Assembly: GCA_001795455.1 (NCBI GenBank)
Contig: MGPB01000032.1
Location: forward strand, 1-50,969
Length of the DNA: 50,969 nt
Direction: 5' to 3'
Source of the DNA: Curvibacter sp. GWA2_63_95
GTDB taxonomy: Bacteria; Pseudomonadota; Gammaproteobacteria; Burkholderiales; Burkholderiaceae_C
Made by a program: the position numbers and the translations under genes. Under the pieces are notes generated by a model. It saw nothing but the letters and a program-made list of their open reading frames with translations. It had not been told where the DNA came from and did no database searches. Shown piece after piece: positions 32,765 to 41,352 of this stretch; the first letter of the stretch is position 1; every line of letters starts with the position of its first letter.

Positions 32765-33028
32765 TTAGCGCGCGTCAGGCAACTCAATCTTGACTTCCAG
32801 TGTCTCCAGATTGTCCTGGCGACCCTGGATAACCTTGATGTCAGACGGATTGATTTTGACGTATTTGCTGATCACCGCCACCAGCTCACGCTGCAGTTCC
32901 ATGAGCTTTTCGGGTTGCAGAGCGTTGCGCCCTGAACGCTCGTGGGCCAGAAGAATCGACAGGCGTTCTTTGGCAACGCTGGCCGTGCTTTTCTTCTCAC
33001 CCAGGAAAAAAGACAGTAAAGAAGCCAT
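32765..33028 (-). CDS. minE: Cell division topological specificity factor MinE
   Basis: The 87-residue protein has the MinE membrane-targeting start [23 protein letters not shown], the ILLAHERSG contact strand that displaces MinC from MinD, and the C-terminal dimer domain ([15 protein letters not shown]...). It drives MinD oscillation. It is the last gene of minCDE, four bases after minD. Confidence 0.96.
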   Translation of the reverse strand: MASLLSFFLGEKKSTASVAKERLSILLAHERSGRNALQPEKLMELQRELVAVISKYVKINPSDIKVIQGRQDNLETLEVKIELPDAR

Positions 33029-33031
33029 GGC

Positions 33032-33847
33032 TTATTTGCCTCCAAACAGACGCTTGAGCAAGCCCTGCTTGGGGGCTTCGATAAAGCGCAGGGGTTTGTC
33101 AGTCCCAAGGAAACGGTCGATCACATCTTTGTAGGCCTCGGACACATCACTGCCCTGCATGTGCACCGCTGGCACACCCTGGTTGGAGGCCTGCAGCACC
33201 GATTCACTCTCGGGAATCACGCCGATCAGCTTGATGCGCAAAATGTCCTGGATGTCCTCCAGCGACAACATCTGGCCCTGGTCCACACGCGCCGGGTTGT
33301 AGCGGGTGATCAGCAAATGTTCCTTGATCGGCTCTGCACCAGTCATGGCACGCTTGGTCTTGCTGGCCAGCATGCCCAAAATGCGGTCCGAGTCACGCAC
33401 GGACGAAACTTCGGGGTTGGTCACCACCAGCGCTTCATCGGCAAAATGCATCGCCATCAGCGCGCCAGTTTCAATGCCGGCGGGTGAGTCACACACGATG
33501 AACTCAAAGTCCATGGCCGACAGGTCCGCCAAGACTTTTTCCACACCGTCTTGCGTCAGCGCATCCTTGTCACGCGTCTGCGAAGCGGCCAGCACATACA
33601 GGTTGTCGCATTGTTTGTCCTTGATGAGGGCCTGGTTCAGGTTGGCCTCGCCCTGAATGACGTTGATCAGGTCGTACACCACGCGGCGTTCACAACCCAT
33701 GATCAGGTCCAGGTTGCGCAGGCCCACGTCAAAGTCGATGACGGCAGTTTTGTGGCCACGCAGGGCCAGACCGGTTGCAAAGCTGGCGCTGGTGGTGGTT
33801 TTGCCCACGCCGCCCTTGCCAGAGGTAACCACGATGATTTTTGCCAT
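33032..33847 (-). CDS. minD: Septum site-determining ATPase MinD
   Basis: The 271-residue deviant Walker ATPase begins IIVVTSGKGGVGKTTTSASFATGL. It has DFDVGLRNLDLIMGCERRVVYDLINV, FIVCDSPAGIETGA, and ends with the amphipathic membrane helix EAPKQGLLKRLFGGK. It recruits MinC to the membrane and oscillates with MinE. Confidence 0.97.
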   Translation of the reverse strand: MAKIIVVTSGKGGVGKTTTSASFATGLALRGHKTAVIDFDVGLRNLDLIMGCERRVVYDLINVIQGEANLNQALIKDKQCDNLYVLAASQTRDKDALTQDGVEKVLADLSAMDFEFIVCDSPAGIETGALMAMHFADEALVVTNPEVSSVRDSDRILGMLASKTKRAMTGAEPIKEHLLITRYNPARVDQGQMLSLEDIQDILRIKLIGVIPESESVLQASNQGVPAVHMQGSDVSEAYKDVIDRFLGTDKPLRFIEAPKQGLLKRLFGGK

Positions 33848-33884
33848 GGGTGAAATGCTTTCGGGATAAAAGTTTGAAATGCGC

Positions 33885-34664
33885 TCAGGCCTTCAGCGGC
33901 TCTATGAGCAATTTTTCCTGTCCATCGCTGCTCAGCCGCACCTGGGCCGCCTTGCCATGCACCTCTTTGGGAAAGGCGTTTTCACTGGTGCGGTACACGC
34001 CCGCAATGGACACCAACTCGGGTTCCAGGCACAGCGAAAAAATGCGCGCCTGGGTGTTGCCGCGTGCACCGGCCATGGCCTTGCCGCGCAGTGGTGCGTA
34101 CACGTGAATATTGCCATCGGCCGCAATCTCCGCCCCCTGGTTGACCATGGCCAACACCACCAGGTCACCACCGCGGGCATAGACCTTTTGGCCTGAACGC
34201 AAGGGCTTGTCAATGACCAGGGTGGCCGGACCGGGTACTTCGCGCACCACCTCTTTGACCACTTCTTGCACCGTCACCTTGGCAGGCGGTTCGGCCTGTT
34301 TCACGCGCACCACTTCAGGCGACGCTTCTACCAGGCCCACGGCCAGGGCCGCCGCCGTCCACGCGGCACTGGCGCTGCGCACAGCCACCGGAACCAGGTT
34401 GCACGAGCGCAAAACCTTCAGCAAAGGCACCATGTCTTGCACCGGGGTGTCTGCAGGCAGATGGGAAAAGTCGATGACCAGCGCATCGTGGTCAAAAAAA
34501 TCAGCACTTTCGCCGTCTTTGCCGTATTGCTGCTGCAATTCGACCCCTACCTGCACCCAGTTGTCCGATTTCAAAAGCAGCGCTACCAGAGGGAGCTGCG
34601 CGCTTTTGATTTCAAAGCTGGCGGGCTTGGAAATGGAGGTTGAACCTGCGGAAGGAGCTGGCAT
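33885..34664 (-). CDS. minC: Septum formation inhibitor MinC
   Basis: The 259-residue FtsZ inhibitor has an N-terminal domain ([20 protein letters not shown]) that acts on FtsZ. The C-terminal beta-helix includes [61 protein letters not shown] and binds MinD. The linker is rich in Val, Glu and Pro. The frame is open to a TTG at 34703, but the ATG at 34664 matches homologues. It is the first gene of minCDE and starts beside an AT-rich stretch. Confidence 0.93.
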   Translation of the reverse strand: MPAPSAGSTSISKPASFEIKSAQLPLVALLLKSDNWVQVGVELQQQYGKDGESADFFDHDALVIDFSHLPADTPVQDMVPLLKVLRSCNLVPVAVRSASAAWTAAALAVGLVEASPEVVRVKQAEPPAKVTVQEVVKEVVREVPGPATLVIDKPLRSGQKVYARGGDLVVLAMVNQGAEIAADGNIHVYAPLRGKAMAGARGNTQARIFSLCLEPELVSIAGVYRTSENAFPKEVHGKAAQVRLSSDGQEKLLIEPLKA

Positions 34665-34846
34665 GAAGACGGTTTTTGCGGAGGGGGAAACGAAAGCTGG
34701 CAAATCTTACTTGATCGACAGGGCTGTTTCGACGGTTTGGTGCCCTGGTTTTGCAGATGTACACAACTTTTTTCAGTAAAGAAAAAAGAGTGCACTTTCT
34801 CGCCAAAGAAGTCCGCTGCTATTTAACTAAATTCATTATTTAAAGA

Positions 34847-34858
34847 TAGTAGTAGTAG
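34847..34858 (+). other. DnaA-trio-like TAG repeat
   Basis: Four TAG triplets stand in a row directly beside the AT-rich run. Read 3-prime to 5-prime they are GAT repeats, the DnaA-trio pattern of bacterial origins. The nearest box begins 18 bp to the right, further than in B. subtilis. Confidence 0.4.
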
Positions 34859-34876
34859 GTAAGCAAAGCCAGTTTG

Positions 34877-34885
34877 TGTGGACAA
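34877..34885 (-). other. DnaA box (one mismatch)
   Basis: TGTGGACAA is the reverse complement of TTGTCCACA, which differs at one position from TTATCCACA. Confidence 0.5.
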
Positions 34886-34995
34886 GCCATTTTTCCTTAT
34901 AAAAATCATGCACTTAGATTGTGTGAACCCATGTGGGCGACTGCGCTTTGGTTTTGCTACCCGATTGGGGGTAACTTTGCCTTTTTCAAAAAAAC

Positions 34996-35004
34996 TGTGG
35001 ATAA
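34996..35004 (-). other. DnaA box (perfect)
   Basis: TGTGGATAA is the reverse complement of TTATCCACA, the consensus DnaA box. Confidence 0.65.
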
Positions 35005-35023
35005 CTTGTTGCTTATTAGAAAT

Positions 35024-35032
35024 TTATGCACA
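35024..35032 (+). other. DnaA box (consensus TTATNCACA)
   Basis: TTATGCACA matches the TTATNCACA consensus and lies 20 bp from the perfect box on the other strand. Confidence 0.55.
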
Positions 35033-35081
35033 GGGTTATTAGAGTCCGCGAAGGTGGGAACGAAAGAGTACAGTTGCTCCC

Positions 35082-36029
35082 ATGAAATACCTTTCGCGTT
35101 TGGTGTTGGTTGTGCTTGTCAGCTGTGCGGTGTTTTTGGTGGCGGGTGTCTTGGCTACTTGGGCACCGGACCGCAGCGTGGACAAACTGGCTGTCCGTTG
35201 GGCCCAACCACCCTCGACCTGGCTGGACGTGGCTGGCATGCGGGTGCATGTGCGTGATGAGGGGCCGCGCAAAGATCCCCATCCGATAGTGTTGCTGCAC
35301 GGGACTTCTGCCAGCCTGCACACTTGGGATGGCTGGACTGCCGCGCTGCAAGGCCAGCGCCGCGTGATCCGTTTTGATCTTCCTGGTTTCGGCCTGACCG
35401 GCCCCCACCCGGCCCATGACTATTCAATCGCTGCCTATGTGCAGTTCGTCACCCAGGTGCTCGATGCCATGGGGGTGCGCACCTTCGTACTGGCTGGCAA
35501 TTCGCTGGGGGGCCATATCGCCTGGGCTACGGCGGTGGCGCAGCCCCAGCGGGTAAGCCAGCTGATTTTGGTGGATTCGGCAGGCTACCCCTTGGTGTCG
35601 CAATCCGTGCCCATCGGTTTCCAACTGGCCCGTTTGCCGGGGATGGGCCATGTGATGGAGTACGTATTGCCGCGGGGGGTGATTCAGAGCAGTCTGCGCA
35701 ATGTGTATGGCGACGCGGCCAAGGTGACGCCAGCCCTGGTGGACCGTTACTACGAGTTGACACTGCGCTCTGGCAACCGGGCTGCGCTGCGCGACCGGTT
35801 TCAGCAGGGTCTGTCAGGCGACACAGATGGACTCAAAACCCTCAAAATACCCAGCTTGGTGATTTGGGGTGCACAAGACCGGTTGATTCCGCTGGACAAT
35901 GCCCAGAAGTTTGTGCGCGACTTGCCAAATGCCAGCTTGGTGGTGTTTGACGATCTGGGGCATGTGCCCCACGAAGAGGACCCCCGGCGCACGGTGGATG
36001 CTGTACGTGCTTTCCTGAACATTGTGTAG
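35082..36029 (+). CDS. Alpha/beta fold hydrolase
   Basis: The 315-residue protein begins with a hydrophobic anchor (residues 5-27). The hydrolase domain has the oxyanion segment IVLLHGTSASLHTWDGW, the nucleophile in LAGNSLGGHIAW, an acid near VIWGAQDRLIP, and the catalytic His in DLGHVPHEEDP. It is membrane-attached or exported and would cleave an ester, amide or epoxide of unknown nature. It is the first rightward gene beyond the origin-like region and is followed 13 bp later by the diguanylate cyclase gene. Confidence 0.88.
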   Translation: MKYLSRLVLVVLVSCAVFLVAGVLATWAPDRSVDKLAVRWAQPPSTWLDVAGMRVHVRDEGPRKDPHPIVLLHGTSASLHTWDGWTAALQGQRRVIRFDLPGFGLTGPHPAHDYSIAAYVQFVTQVLDAMGVRTFVLAGNSLGGHIAWATAVAQPQRVSQLILVDSAGYPLVSQSVPIGFQLARLPGMGHVMEYVLPRGVIQSSLRNVYGDAAKVTPALVDRYYELTLRSGNRAALRDRFQQGLSGDTDGLKTLKIPSLVIWGAQDRLIPLDNAQKFVRDLPNASLVVFDDLGHVPHEEDPRRTVDAVRAFLNIV

Positions 36030-36042
36030 AACCTGTGCTGCC

Positions 36043-37602
36043 ATGGCTGACAAAAAACCTTTTGAAATTGCCCGCGAAACCCTCAAGCAGCTGACCGCGC
36101 GCAAGCTGGTTCCCACCCCTGCCAATTACCTCTCCATCTACAACGAGATCGCGGGCATTCCCCATGTGCCGCATTTTCCGGCGGACATCCTGCGAGACAT
36201 CGCCCAATCGTTGCCCGTCAAAACGCCAGGGCAACAAAAACAGAAGGGTTTGCTCGATTACTCCATCGACCGGCTGAGCTGGGATGGTGTGAAATCTGCG
36301 CTGATGGCCTATGGCGGCTTCGTGCCTGTCAACGCCCCGGAGGGGGCCGTGGGTGGTGGCGTGGCCAGTCCGGTGGCCGACCCGGTTGCTAACGGCGTGG
36401 CACCAGCTGCGCTCACCACAGATTTTTTGGCACAGATCGGCAAGCTGATCGAATACGCCCAGCCTGCGCTGGGCAACGACGATGTGCGTTTCAACGAGCA
36501 GACGGATACCCTGGTCAAGGCATTGCGCCAGCCCGGTACCGATGTGGCCATTGCCAAACTCATGCTGGTGAACTACAGCCACCGCCTCTCGTTTGCAGCG
36601 GAAGACCAGGCCGAAGTGCGTGCCACCTTGCTCAAACTTTTGCACCTGGTGTTTGAAAACATCGGCGAGCTGAGCCTGGAAGAACAGTGGCTCAAAGGCC
36701 AGATGGATGCGTTGATGGAAGCATCCACACCACCTTTGACACTGCGTCGCCTGGACGACGTGGAGCGTCGCCTGAAAGACGTCATCTTCAAACAAAAAGA
36801 CGCCAAAGCCAGGACCCTGCAAGCGCAAAACGAGATGCGCAGCATGCTGGCCACGTTTGTGGAGCGGCTCTCGCAAATGACGCAGTCCACTGGCAACTTC
36901 CAACAGAAGCTGGAAGAGAGTGCGAAGCTGATTGAACAAGCCAAGTCGATCGCCGAGATTGCCCCAGTGCTCAAAGACGTTGTGGGGACCACACGCGCCC
37001 TGGCCCAGGAGAGCCAAGCCTCGCGCGAGCAACTGCAAAACATGCGCGAACGCGCCACAGAAACCGATGCCCAGCTGGCCCGTTTGAACCAGGAACTTGA
37101 CCGTGTGAGTTCCCAGGCCCGCCACGATCCACTGACTGGCGCCTTGAACCGCAAAGGCCTGGACGAAGCACTGAACCGCGAAGTGTCGAACGTGCGGCGC
37201 AAAGATGTACCCCTGAGCGTCGCCTTGCTTGACATCGACAATTTCAAAAAACTCAACGACACCATGGGTCACGCTACTGGTGACATTGCGCTCACCCACC
37301 TTGCCACAGTGGCGCGCGAATGCATGCGCCCACAAGACACCTTGGCGCGTTATGGCGGCGAAGAATTCGTCATCCTGTTGCCAGACACGCCCCTGGACAA
37401 AGGCATAGACGCCATGACCCGCCTGCAGCGGGAGTTGACCAAAAAGTTCTTTCTTGCCGGTACCGAGAAAGTATTGATCACCTTCAGCGCCGGGGTGGCC
37501 CAGTTGGCCGCCAACGAAGAACCATCCGACGCCATCAAACGCGCAGACCAGGCCATGTACCTGGCCAAACGCGCTGGCAAAAACCGGGTGCTGGGCGCCT
37601 GA
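36043..37602 (+). CDS. Cytoplasmic diguanylate cyclase (GGDEF)
   Basis: This 519-residue protein has a GGDEF domain at its C-terminus with GGEEF at residues 438-442. An inhibitory I-site RPQD at 429-432 sits exactly five residues before it, so product feedback is likely. Residues 150-350 are mostly helical and coiled-coil. No membrane helix or known sensor domain is visible. It should make c-di-GMP. Frame start at 36022 is possible, but the ATG at 36043 (ADKKPFEIARETL) is natural. The degenerate HD-GYP protein at 9.3 kb is the only other c-di-GMP related gene seen. Confidence 0.92.
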   Translation: MADKKPFEIARETLKQLTARKLVPTPANYLSIYNEIAGIPHVPHFPADILRDIAQSLPVKTPGQQKQKGLLDYSIDRLSWDGVKSALMAYGGFVPVNAPEGAVGGGVASPVADPVANGVAPAALTTDFLAQIGKLIEYAQPALGNDDVRFNEQTDTLVKALRQPGTDVAIAKLMLVNYSHRLSFAAEDQAEVRATLLKLLHLVFENIGELSLEEQWLKGQMDALMEASTPPLTLRRLDDVERRLKDVIFKQKDAKARTLQAQNEMRSMLATFVERLSQMTQSTGNFQQKLEESAKLIEQAKSIAEIAPVLKDVVGTTRALAQESQASREQLQNMRERATETDAQLARLNQELDRVSSQARHDPLTGALNRKGLDEALNREVSNVRRKDVPLSVALLDIDNFKKLNDTMGHATGDIALTHLATVARECMRPQDTLARYGGEEFVILLPDTPLDKGIDAMTRLQRELTKKFFLAGTEKVLITFSAGVAQLAANEEPSDAIKRADQAMYLAKRAGKNRVLGA

Positions 37603-37618
37603 TCTGGAGATCACTGCC

Positions 37619-38197
37619 ATGCCTTATCTGATTGCCGGGTTGCTCATTTTTCTGGGTGCGCACTCTATCCGCATCGTGGCAGACAGCGCCCGCACGCGCC
37701 TGCGCAGCCAGTGGGGCGAGAAAGCGTACAAGGGGGCGTATACGGTTTTGTCGTTGCTGGGTTTTGGCCTGATCGTCTGGGGATTTGGTGTCGCCCGCGA
37801 AACGCCCACCGTGCTCTGGATGCCAGCTACCGGCATGCGCCACCTGGCGGCGCTGTTGACCCTCTTGGCCTTTGTCTTGCTGGCCGCGGCCTATGTGCCG
37901 GGCAATGCCATCAAGGCGCGTGTACACCACCCCATGGTGTTGTCGGTCAAAACCTGGGCTTTGGCACATGTGCTGACGACGGGTACCGTGGCCCACGTCC
38001 TGTTGTTTGGCAGCTTTCTGGTGTGGGCGGTGCTGTGTTTTGTGGCCTCACGCCGACGTGACCGGGCCCAGGGCGTGGTCTATGCGGCAGGTACCTTGCC
38101 AGGTACAGTGGCCGCGCTGGTGGTGGGGGTGTTGGCGTGGGCGTTGTTTGCGTTTTACCTGCACGGCATCCTGATCGGGATTCGCCCGCTGGGCTGA
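37619..38197 (+). CDS. NnrU family membrane protein
   Basis: The 192-residue membrane protein has five or six helices and the NnrU pattern LIAGLLIFLGAHSIRIVADSARTRLRSQWGEKAYKGAYTVLSLLGFGLIVWGF. NnrU was found with nitrite/NO reductase genes in Rhodobacter, but most members have no proven role. No denitrification gene is next to it. It follows the cyclase gene by 16 bp. Confidence 0.88.
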   Translation: MPYLIAGLLIFLGAHSIRIVADSARTRLRSQWGEKAYKGAYTVLSLLGFGLIVWGFGVARETPTVLWMPATGMRHLAALLTLLAFVLLAAAYVPGNAIKARVHHPMVLSVKTWALAHVLTTGTVAHVLLFGSFLVWAVLCFVASRRRDRAQGVVYAAGTLPGTVAALVVGVLAWALFAFYLHGILIGIRPLG

Positions 38198-38208
38198 GTG
38201 GGCAGGGC

Positions 38209-38418
38209 TCAGGGCGTCAGCAGCCACTGGATGACAAACTTGGCCGCAAAACCCACCATGCCAAAGGCCAGGCCCAGGAACAGCACAAAGGTGCCGAACT
38301 TGCCGGCCTTTGACTCCCACGCCAGCTGCCCAATGATGAACAGCATGTAGAGCATGAACCCGGCAACACCGAAGCTCAGGCCAAAGCTGGCAATTTGCTC
38401 TTCAGAGAACCCGAACAT
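38209..38418 (-). CDS. DUF2788 small membrane protein
   Basis: This 69-residue protein has two predicted helices, GFMLYMLFIIGQLAWES and FVLFLGLAFGMVGFAAKFVIQW. Such short proteins are widespread in Burkholderiales, with no known role. Its start overlaps the stop of the DUF2189 gene (ATGA), so the two are coupled. Confidence 0.82.
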   Translation of the reverse strand: MFGFSEEQIASFGLSFGVAGFMLYMLFIIGQLAWESKAGKFGTFVLFLGLAFGMVGFAAKFVIQWLLTP

Positions 38419-39263
38419 CAGTGCTTGTCCCGTGGCTGGTAGGGCTCGGAATACGCTTCACGCGCCGGCAATGCCGATGCGTCGACCAAGTCCCGGTAGG
38501 CATGCCAGCTGGCGTGGCCCAGCATGGGAATCACCGGAATCAGGCCCAGCAACAGCGAGCCCAGGCCCAGCAGCGTAAAAATCATGATCAATGCTGCCCA
38601 AAAAGCCATGGGCACGGGGTTGGCCAGAACGGTGCGCCAGCTGGTCAGCACTGCCTGCCACAGAGAAATGCGGCGGTCCAGCAACAAAGGCATGGACACC
38701 ACACTGGAGGCAAACAGGGGTGCCGCCAGTACGCCACCCAAGGCCAGCCACAGTTCAAACAACCAGCTGTTGGGAGCCAACACCACGTGGTGCACAAACT
38801 CCAGCGGGGTGTTGATGGGCACCGGGGCCAGCAAGGTAATCAGGGCGGCAGAGGTCAGCACCCAGCCCGTGGCCGCCAATGCCAGCAGGGCACCAAACTG
38901 CACCATGCACCAGTAGTCGTTGCCCCATTTATTGAAATGGCTGTTTTGCCAATTCAGCCAGGTTTTGAAGACCACGCTCCAATCTGCGGTTTCCTTGCGT
39001 TCCAGCGCACGGCTCAGAGCGTAGAGGCTGGTAGCCAGCACCGGGGCCACCACCAGAAAACCGGACAGCGCACCTGCCAGCAGCCAAAAACGGTGGTGGG
39101 CCATGGCCACAATGGCAGCGCCCAACACTGCCAGTGCAATGCCATGGGCAAAACTGGACCAGCCAGCGCGCGCCATATCACGCCAAGCGAGAGCGAGCCA
39201 GGCCATGGGGCGCATCAAACCGATGGTGCGAACAGCAGGAGGGGTAAAGGGGGAAGAGGGCAT
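38418..39263 (-). CDS. DUF2189 membrane protein
   Basis: The 281-residue protein has six or so hydrophobic helices. Its features are FWLLAGALSGFLVVAPVLATSLYALSRALE early on and QAVLTSWRTVLANPVPMAFWAALIMIFTLLGLGSLLLGLIPVIPMLGHASWHAYRDLVD, both typical of DUF2189. The function is unknown. The ATG at 39263 is preferred to the longer frame, which opens at 39326. The C-terminal YSEPYQPRDKH ends at the next gene's start. Confidence 0.85.
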   Translation of the reverse strand: MPSSPFTPPAVRTIGLMRPMAWLALAWRDMARAGWSSFAHGIALAVLGAAIVAMAHHRFWLLAGALSGFLVVAPVLATSLYALSRALERKETADWSVVFKTWLNWQNSHFNKWGNDYWCMVQFGALLALAATGWVLTSAALITLLAPVPINTPLEFVHHVVLAPNSWLFELWLALGGVLAAPLFASSVVSMPLLLDRRISLWQAVLTSWRTVLANPVPMAFWAALIMIFTLLGLGSLLLGLIPVIPMLGHASWHAYRDLVDASALPAREAYSEPYQPRDKH

Positions 39264-39371
39264 GCGATGGGTGGGGTCACAGTGTAGGCCGCTAGCATGG
39301 CGCAGATATTGATATCCATCAAGCACCTGTGCTCACCGCATAATCCGGGCGCCCTAGCCCCAGGAGATCCC

Positions 39372-39737
39372 ATGCCCCGTTCCGTACTCGACGAATCCCA
39401 CATCCACCCCGCTGTGCGTGCACGCATAGCGACACACCATGCCGACATCGTGCAGGAAGTGCAGGCCGCCGTGGCCCGCAATGCCGTGGTCGTGGTGGGC
39501 ATGGGTTTGAACCCCATGCCCAAAAAAGCGCGCGCCGCGTTGGACGCGGCGCAAATTTCCCATACCTACCTGGAATACGGCAACTATCTCAACCAATGGC
39601 GCCGCCGCAATGCCTTGAAAATGTGGACCGGCTGGCCCACATTTCCCATGGTGTTTGTCAAAGGTACCTTGGTGGGCGGAGCCAGCGATCTGCAAGCCCT
39701 GATTGCCAGCGGTGACCTCAAGGCTTTGCTGGCCTGA
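39372..39737 (+). CDS. Glutaredoxin-like protein without cysteine
   Basis: This 121-residue protein has the thioredoxin fold of monothiol glutaredoxins: the TFPMVFVKG cis-proline loop and GGASDLQAL, which in real Grx proteins contacts glutathione. The position of the catalytic CGFS or CPYC is taken by MGLNPMPKKAR, and there is no cysteine in the whole protein. It therefore cannot do redox chemistry by a cysteine. Binding of glutathione, a Fe-S protein or another partner is possible. AGGAGA lies before the ATG. Confidence 0.75.
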   Translation: MPRSVLDESHIHPAVRARIATHHADIVQEVQAAVARNAVVVVGMGLNPMPKKARAALDAAQISHTYLEYGNYLNQWRRRNALKMWTGWPTFPMVFVKGTLVGGASDLQALIASGDLKALLA

Positions 39738-39739
39738 GC

Positions 39740-40222
39740 TTAGTGGTGTTTGCTGCCGTGCTGGCTGCCCTTGCGGCTGTGTTCGGCGTCAAACAGTTTC
39801 TTCTGCTCGGGGCTCAATGCCGCATAGAGTGCTTTGGTCGCATCATCGCGCTTGGCCATGGCCGCCTGCATATCGCCCATGTGTTGCGTACGCAGGGCGC
39901 GCATTTTGTCCAGGCGCTCGGGCGTGCTCAGTTTCTCCATTTCGGCGTGGTCGGGGCGTTGCTGCGCATTGCGGGCCGGTGGTTTCATGGCTGTGGTGAA
40001 GGCGGTCCAGGCACCCTCTTGGGCCGCGGTGATCTTCAGTTTGGCTTTCAGGTCGGCACTGCGCTTGGCGTGCATTTCCTCCATCTTGGCCGGGTCCATG
40101 CGGCGGTGTTCGGCGCGTGGCTTGCCGTCCATCATCGCGTCGCCGTCTTTGTAGGCAAAGGCCGAAACACCAGCACCAGCCAGCATGGAAGCAATGATCA
40201 GGGTTTTGAAATGTGTCTTCAT
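39740..40222 (-). CDS. Spy/CpxP (LTxxQ) family periplasmic protein
   Basis: The 160-residue protein has a signal peptide ending near VSAFA, then an alpha-helical body with the LSPEQKKLFD motif (a variant of LTxxQ) near the C-terminus, and a His-rich end (HGSKHH). This family includes Spy and CpxP, chaperones of envelope stress, and metal-linked proteins such as ZraP. The many His and Met residues would suit metal binding. AAGGAG precedes the ATG. It converges on the glutaredoxin-like gene with a two-base gap. Confidence 0.85.
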   Translation of the reverse strand: MKTHFKTLIIASMLAGAGVSAFAYKDGDAMMDGKPRAEHRRMDPAKMEEMHAKRSADLKAKLKITAAQEGAWTAFTTAMKPPARNAQQRPDHAEMEKLSTPERLDKMRALRTQHMGDMQAAMAKRDDATKALYAALSPEQKKLFDAEHSRKGSQHGSKHH

Positions 40223-40371
40223 GGGGAGCTCCTTAGGTCTTGAACCCGTAGCGGATATCGCCATCAGGTTGGGAACAAGTGTGCGGCGCGCATGTAACGC
40301 GGACGATTGCGTTGGGATAAGACTTTGTAAAGTTGCATCACAATGCCCGGTTCTGGAAGAAAAGGGTAAAC

Positions 40372-41313
40372 GTGTTCAAAAACATGATGGTGTACCGCTT
40401 GGTGTCGGCCTGGTCGACCACGCAAGCGCAATTGGAAGAGGCGCTGGATGGCGCGCGGTTTGTGGAATGTGGCGCCAGCCAGGAAAAGTCAGTGGGTTGG
40501 GCCGAACCGCGCGGTCAGGCCCATGGTCCGCTGGTGGAGATCATTGGTGGCCAGTGGCTGCTCAAGCTCATGATCGAGGTCAAAAGCGTGCCCGGTTCGG
40601 TGGTCAAACGCAAGGTGCAGGAACAGCTGCAGCATATTGAAGCCACCACAGGCCGCAAACCCGGCAAGAAAGAAGCGCGTGAGATTCGTGACGATGCACG
40701 CTTGGCCCTGCTACCCATGGCCTTTACCAAACAGTCCAGTGTGCTGGTGTGGGTAGACCCCAAAGCCGGCCGCTTGGTGCTGGACGCTGGCAGCCAGGCC
40801 AAGGCCGATGAGGTGATGACCGCGCTCATCAAGGCGGTGGACGGTTTGGCCGTGCAACTCATCAACACCCAGGTGTCTCCAGCGGCGGCCATGGCAAGCT
40901 GGCTGGGTACCCAAGAGGCACCCCCCGATTTCAGTGTGGACCGCGAATGCGAGCTCAAGGCAGCGGACGAATCCAAGGCCGTGGTGCGCTACACCCGCCA
41001 TGCGCTGGACACGGATGAAGTGGCACAACACATCGCGCTGGGCAAGATGCCAACGCGCCTGGCCATGACCTGGAACGAGCGGGTGTCCTTTGTGCTGACC
41101 GAGGCGCTGCAGATCAAAAAGATTGCATTTCTGGACACCGTGTTCGAAGAAGCCTCCAAAGCCGCCGGTGATGGCAAGGACGACAACTTTGACGCCGACG
41201 TGGCAATTGCCACGGGTGAATTGGTGCAGCTGATCCCGGATTTGCTGGAGGCTTTGGGGGGCGAAGTGGCTCTGGGCGAAAACCCTGCGTCCAGCCCAGT
41301 TACTGCAAGCTGA
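40372..41313 (+). CDS. rdgC: Recombination-associated protein RdgC
   Basis: The 313-residue RdgC protein binds duplex DNA as a ring dimer and limits RecA. The start FKNMMVYRL is typical and follows a GTG at 40372. The sequence GQWLLKLMIEVKSVPGSVVKRKVQEQLQHIEATTGRKPGKKEAREIRDDARLALLPMAF is a hallmark of the family. AAAAGGG lies before the GTG. It is monocistronic. Confidence 0.95.
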   Translation: MFKNMMVYRLVSAWSTTQAQLEEALDGARFVECGASQEKSVGWAEPRGQAHGPLVEIIGGQWLLKLMIEVKSVPGSVVKRKVQEQLQHIEATTGRKPGKKEAREIRDDARLALLPMAFTKQSSVLVWVDPKAGRLVLDAGSQAKADEVMTALIKAVDGLAVQLINTQVSPAAAMASWLGTQEAPPDFSVDRECELKAADESKAVVRYTRHALDTDEVAQHIALGKMPTRLAMTWNERVSFVLTEALQIKKIAFLDTVFEEASKAAGDGKDDNFDADVAIATGELVQLIPDLLEALGGEVALGENPASSPVTAS

Positions 41314-41352
41314 ACCACTAAACGCTAAGCTGCCTCTTTTTTGGAGGCCGCC

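Larger units (their letters stand above)
34740..35060. other. Origin-like AT-rich region with DnaA boxes
   Basis: In this GC-rich DNA the gap between minC and the next gene is AT-rich and contains no gene. An A/T run (34821-34846, 23 of 26 A/T) leads into four TAG triplets, then DnaA-box matches at 34877, 34996 and 35024. This order, AT-rich duplex, DnaA-trio and boxes, is that of bacterial origins. dnaA itself is not near. It may equally be a strong promoter region for minC and the hydrolase gene. Confidence 0.45.

Noticed and set aside
34740..34760. GTACACAAC as a further DnaA box
   Set aside because: It differs at two or more positions from TTATNCACA in either orientation.
35842..37620. 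Antisense frame of 592 codons to the diguanylate cyclase gene
   Set aside because: The forward gene has a perfect GGEEF and I-site; the antisense frame is compositional only.
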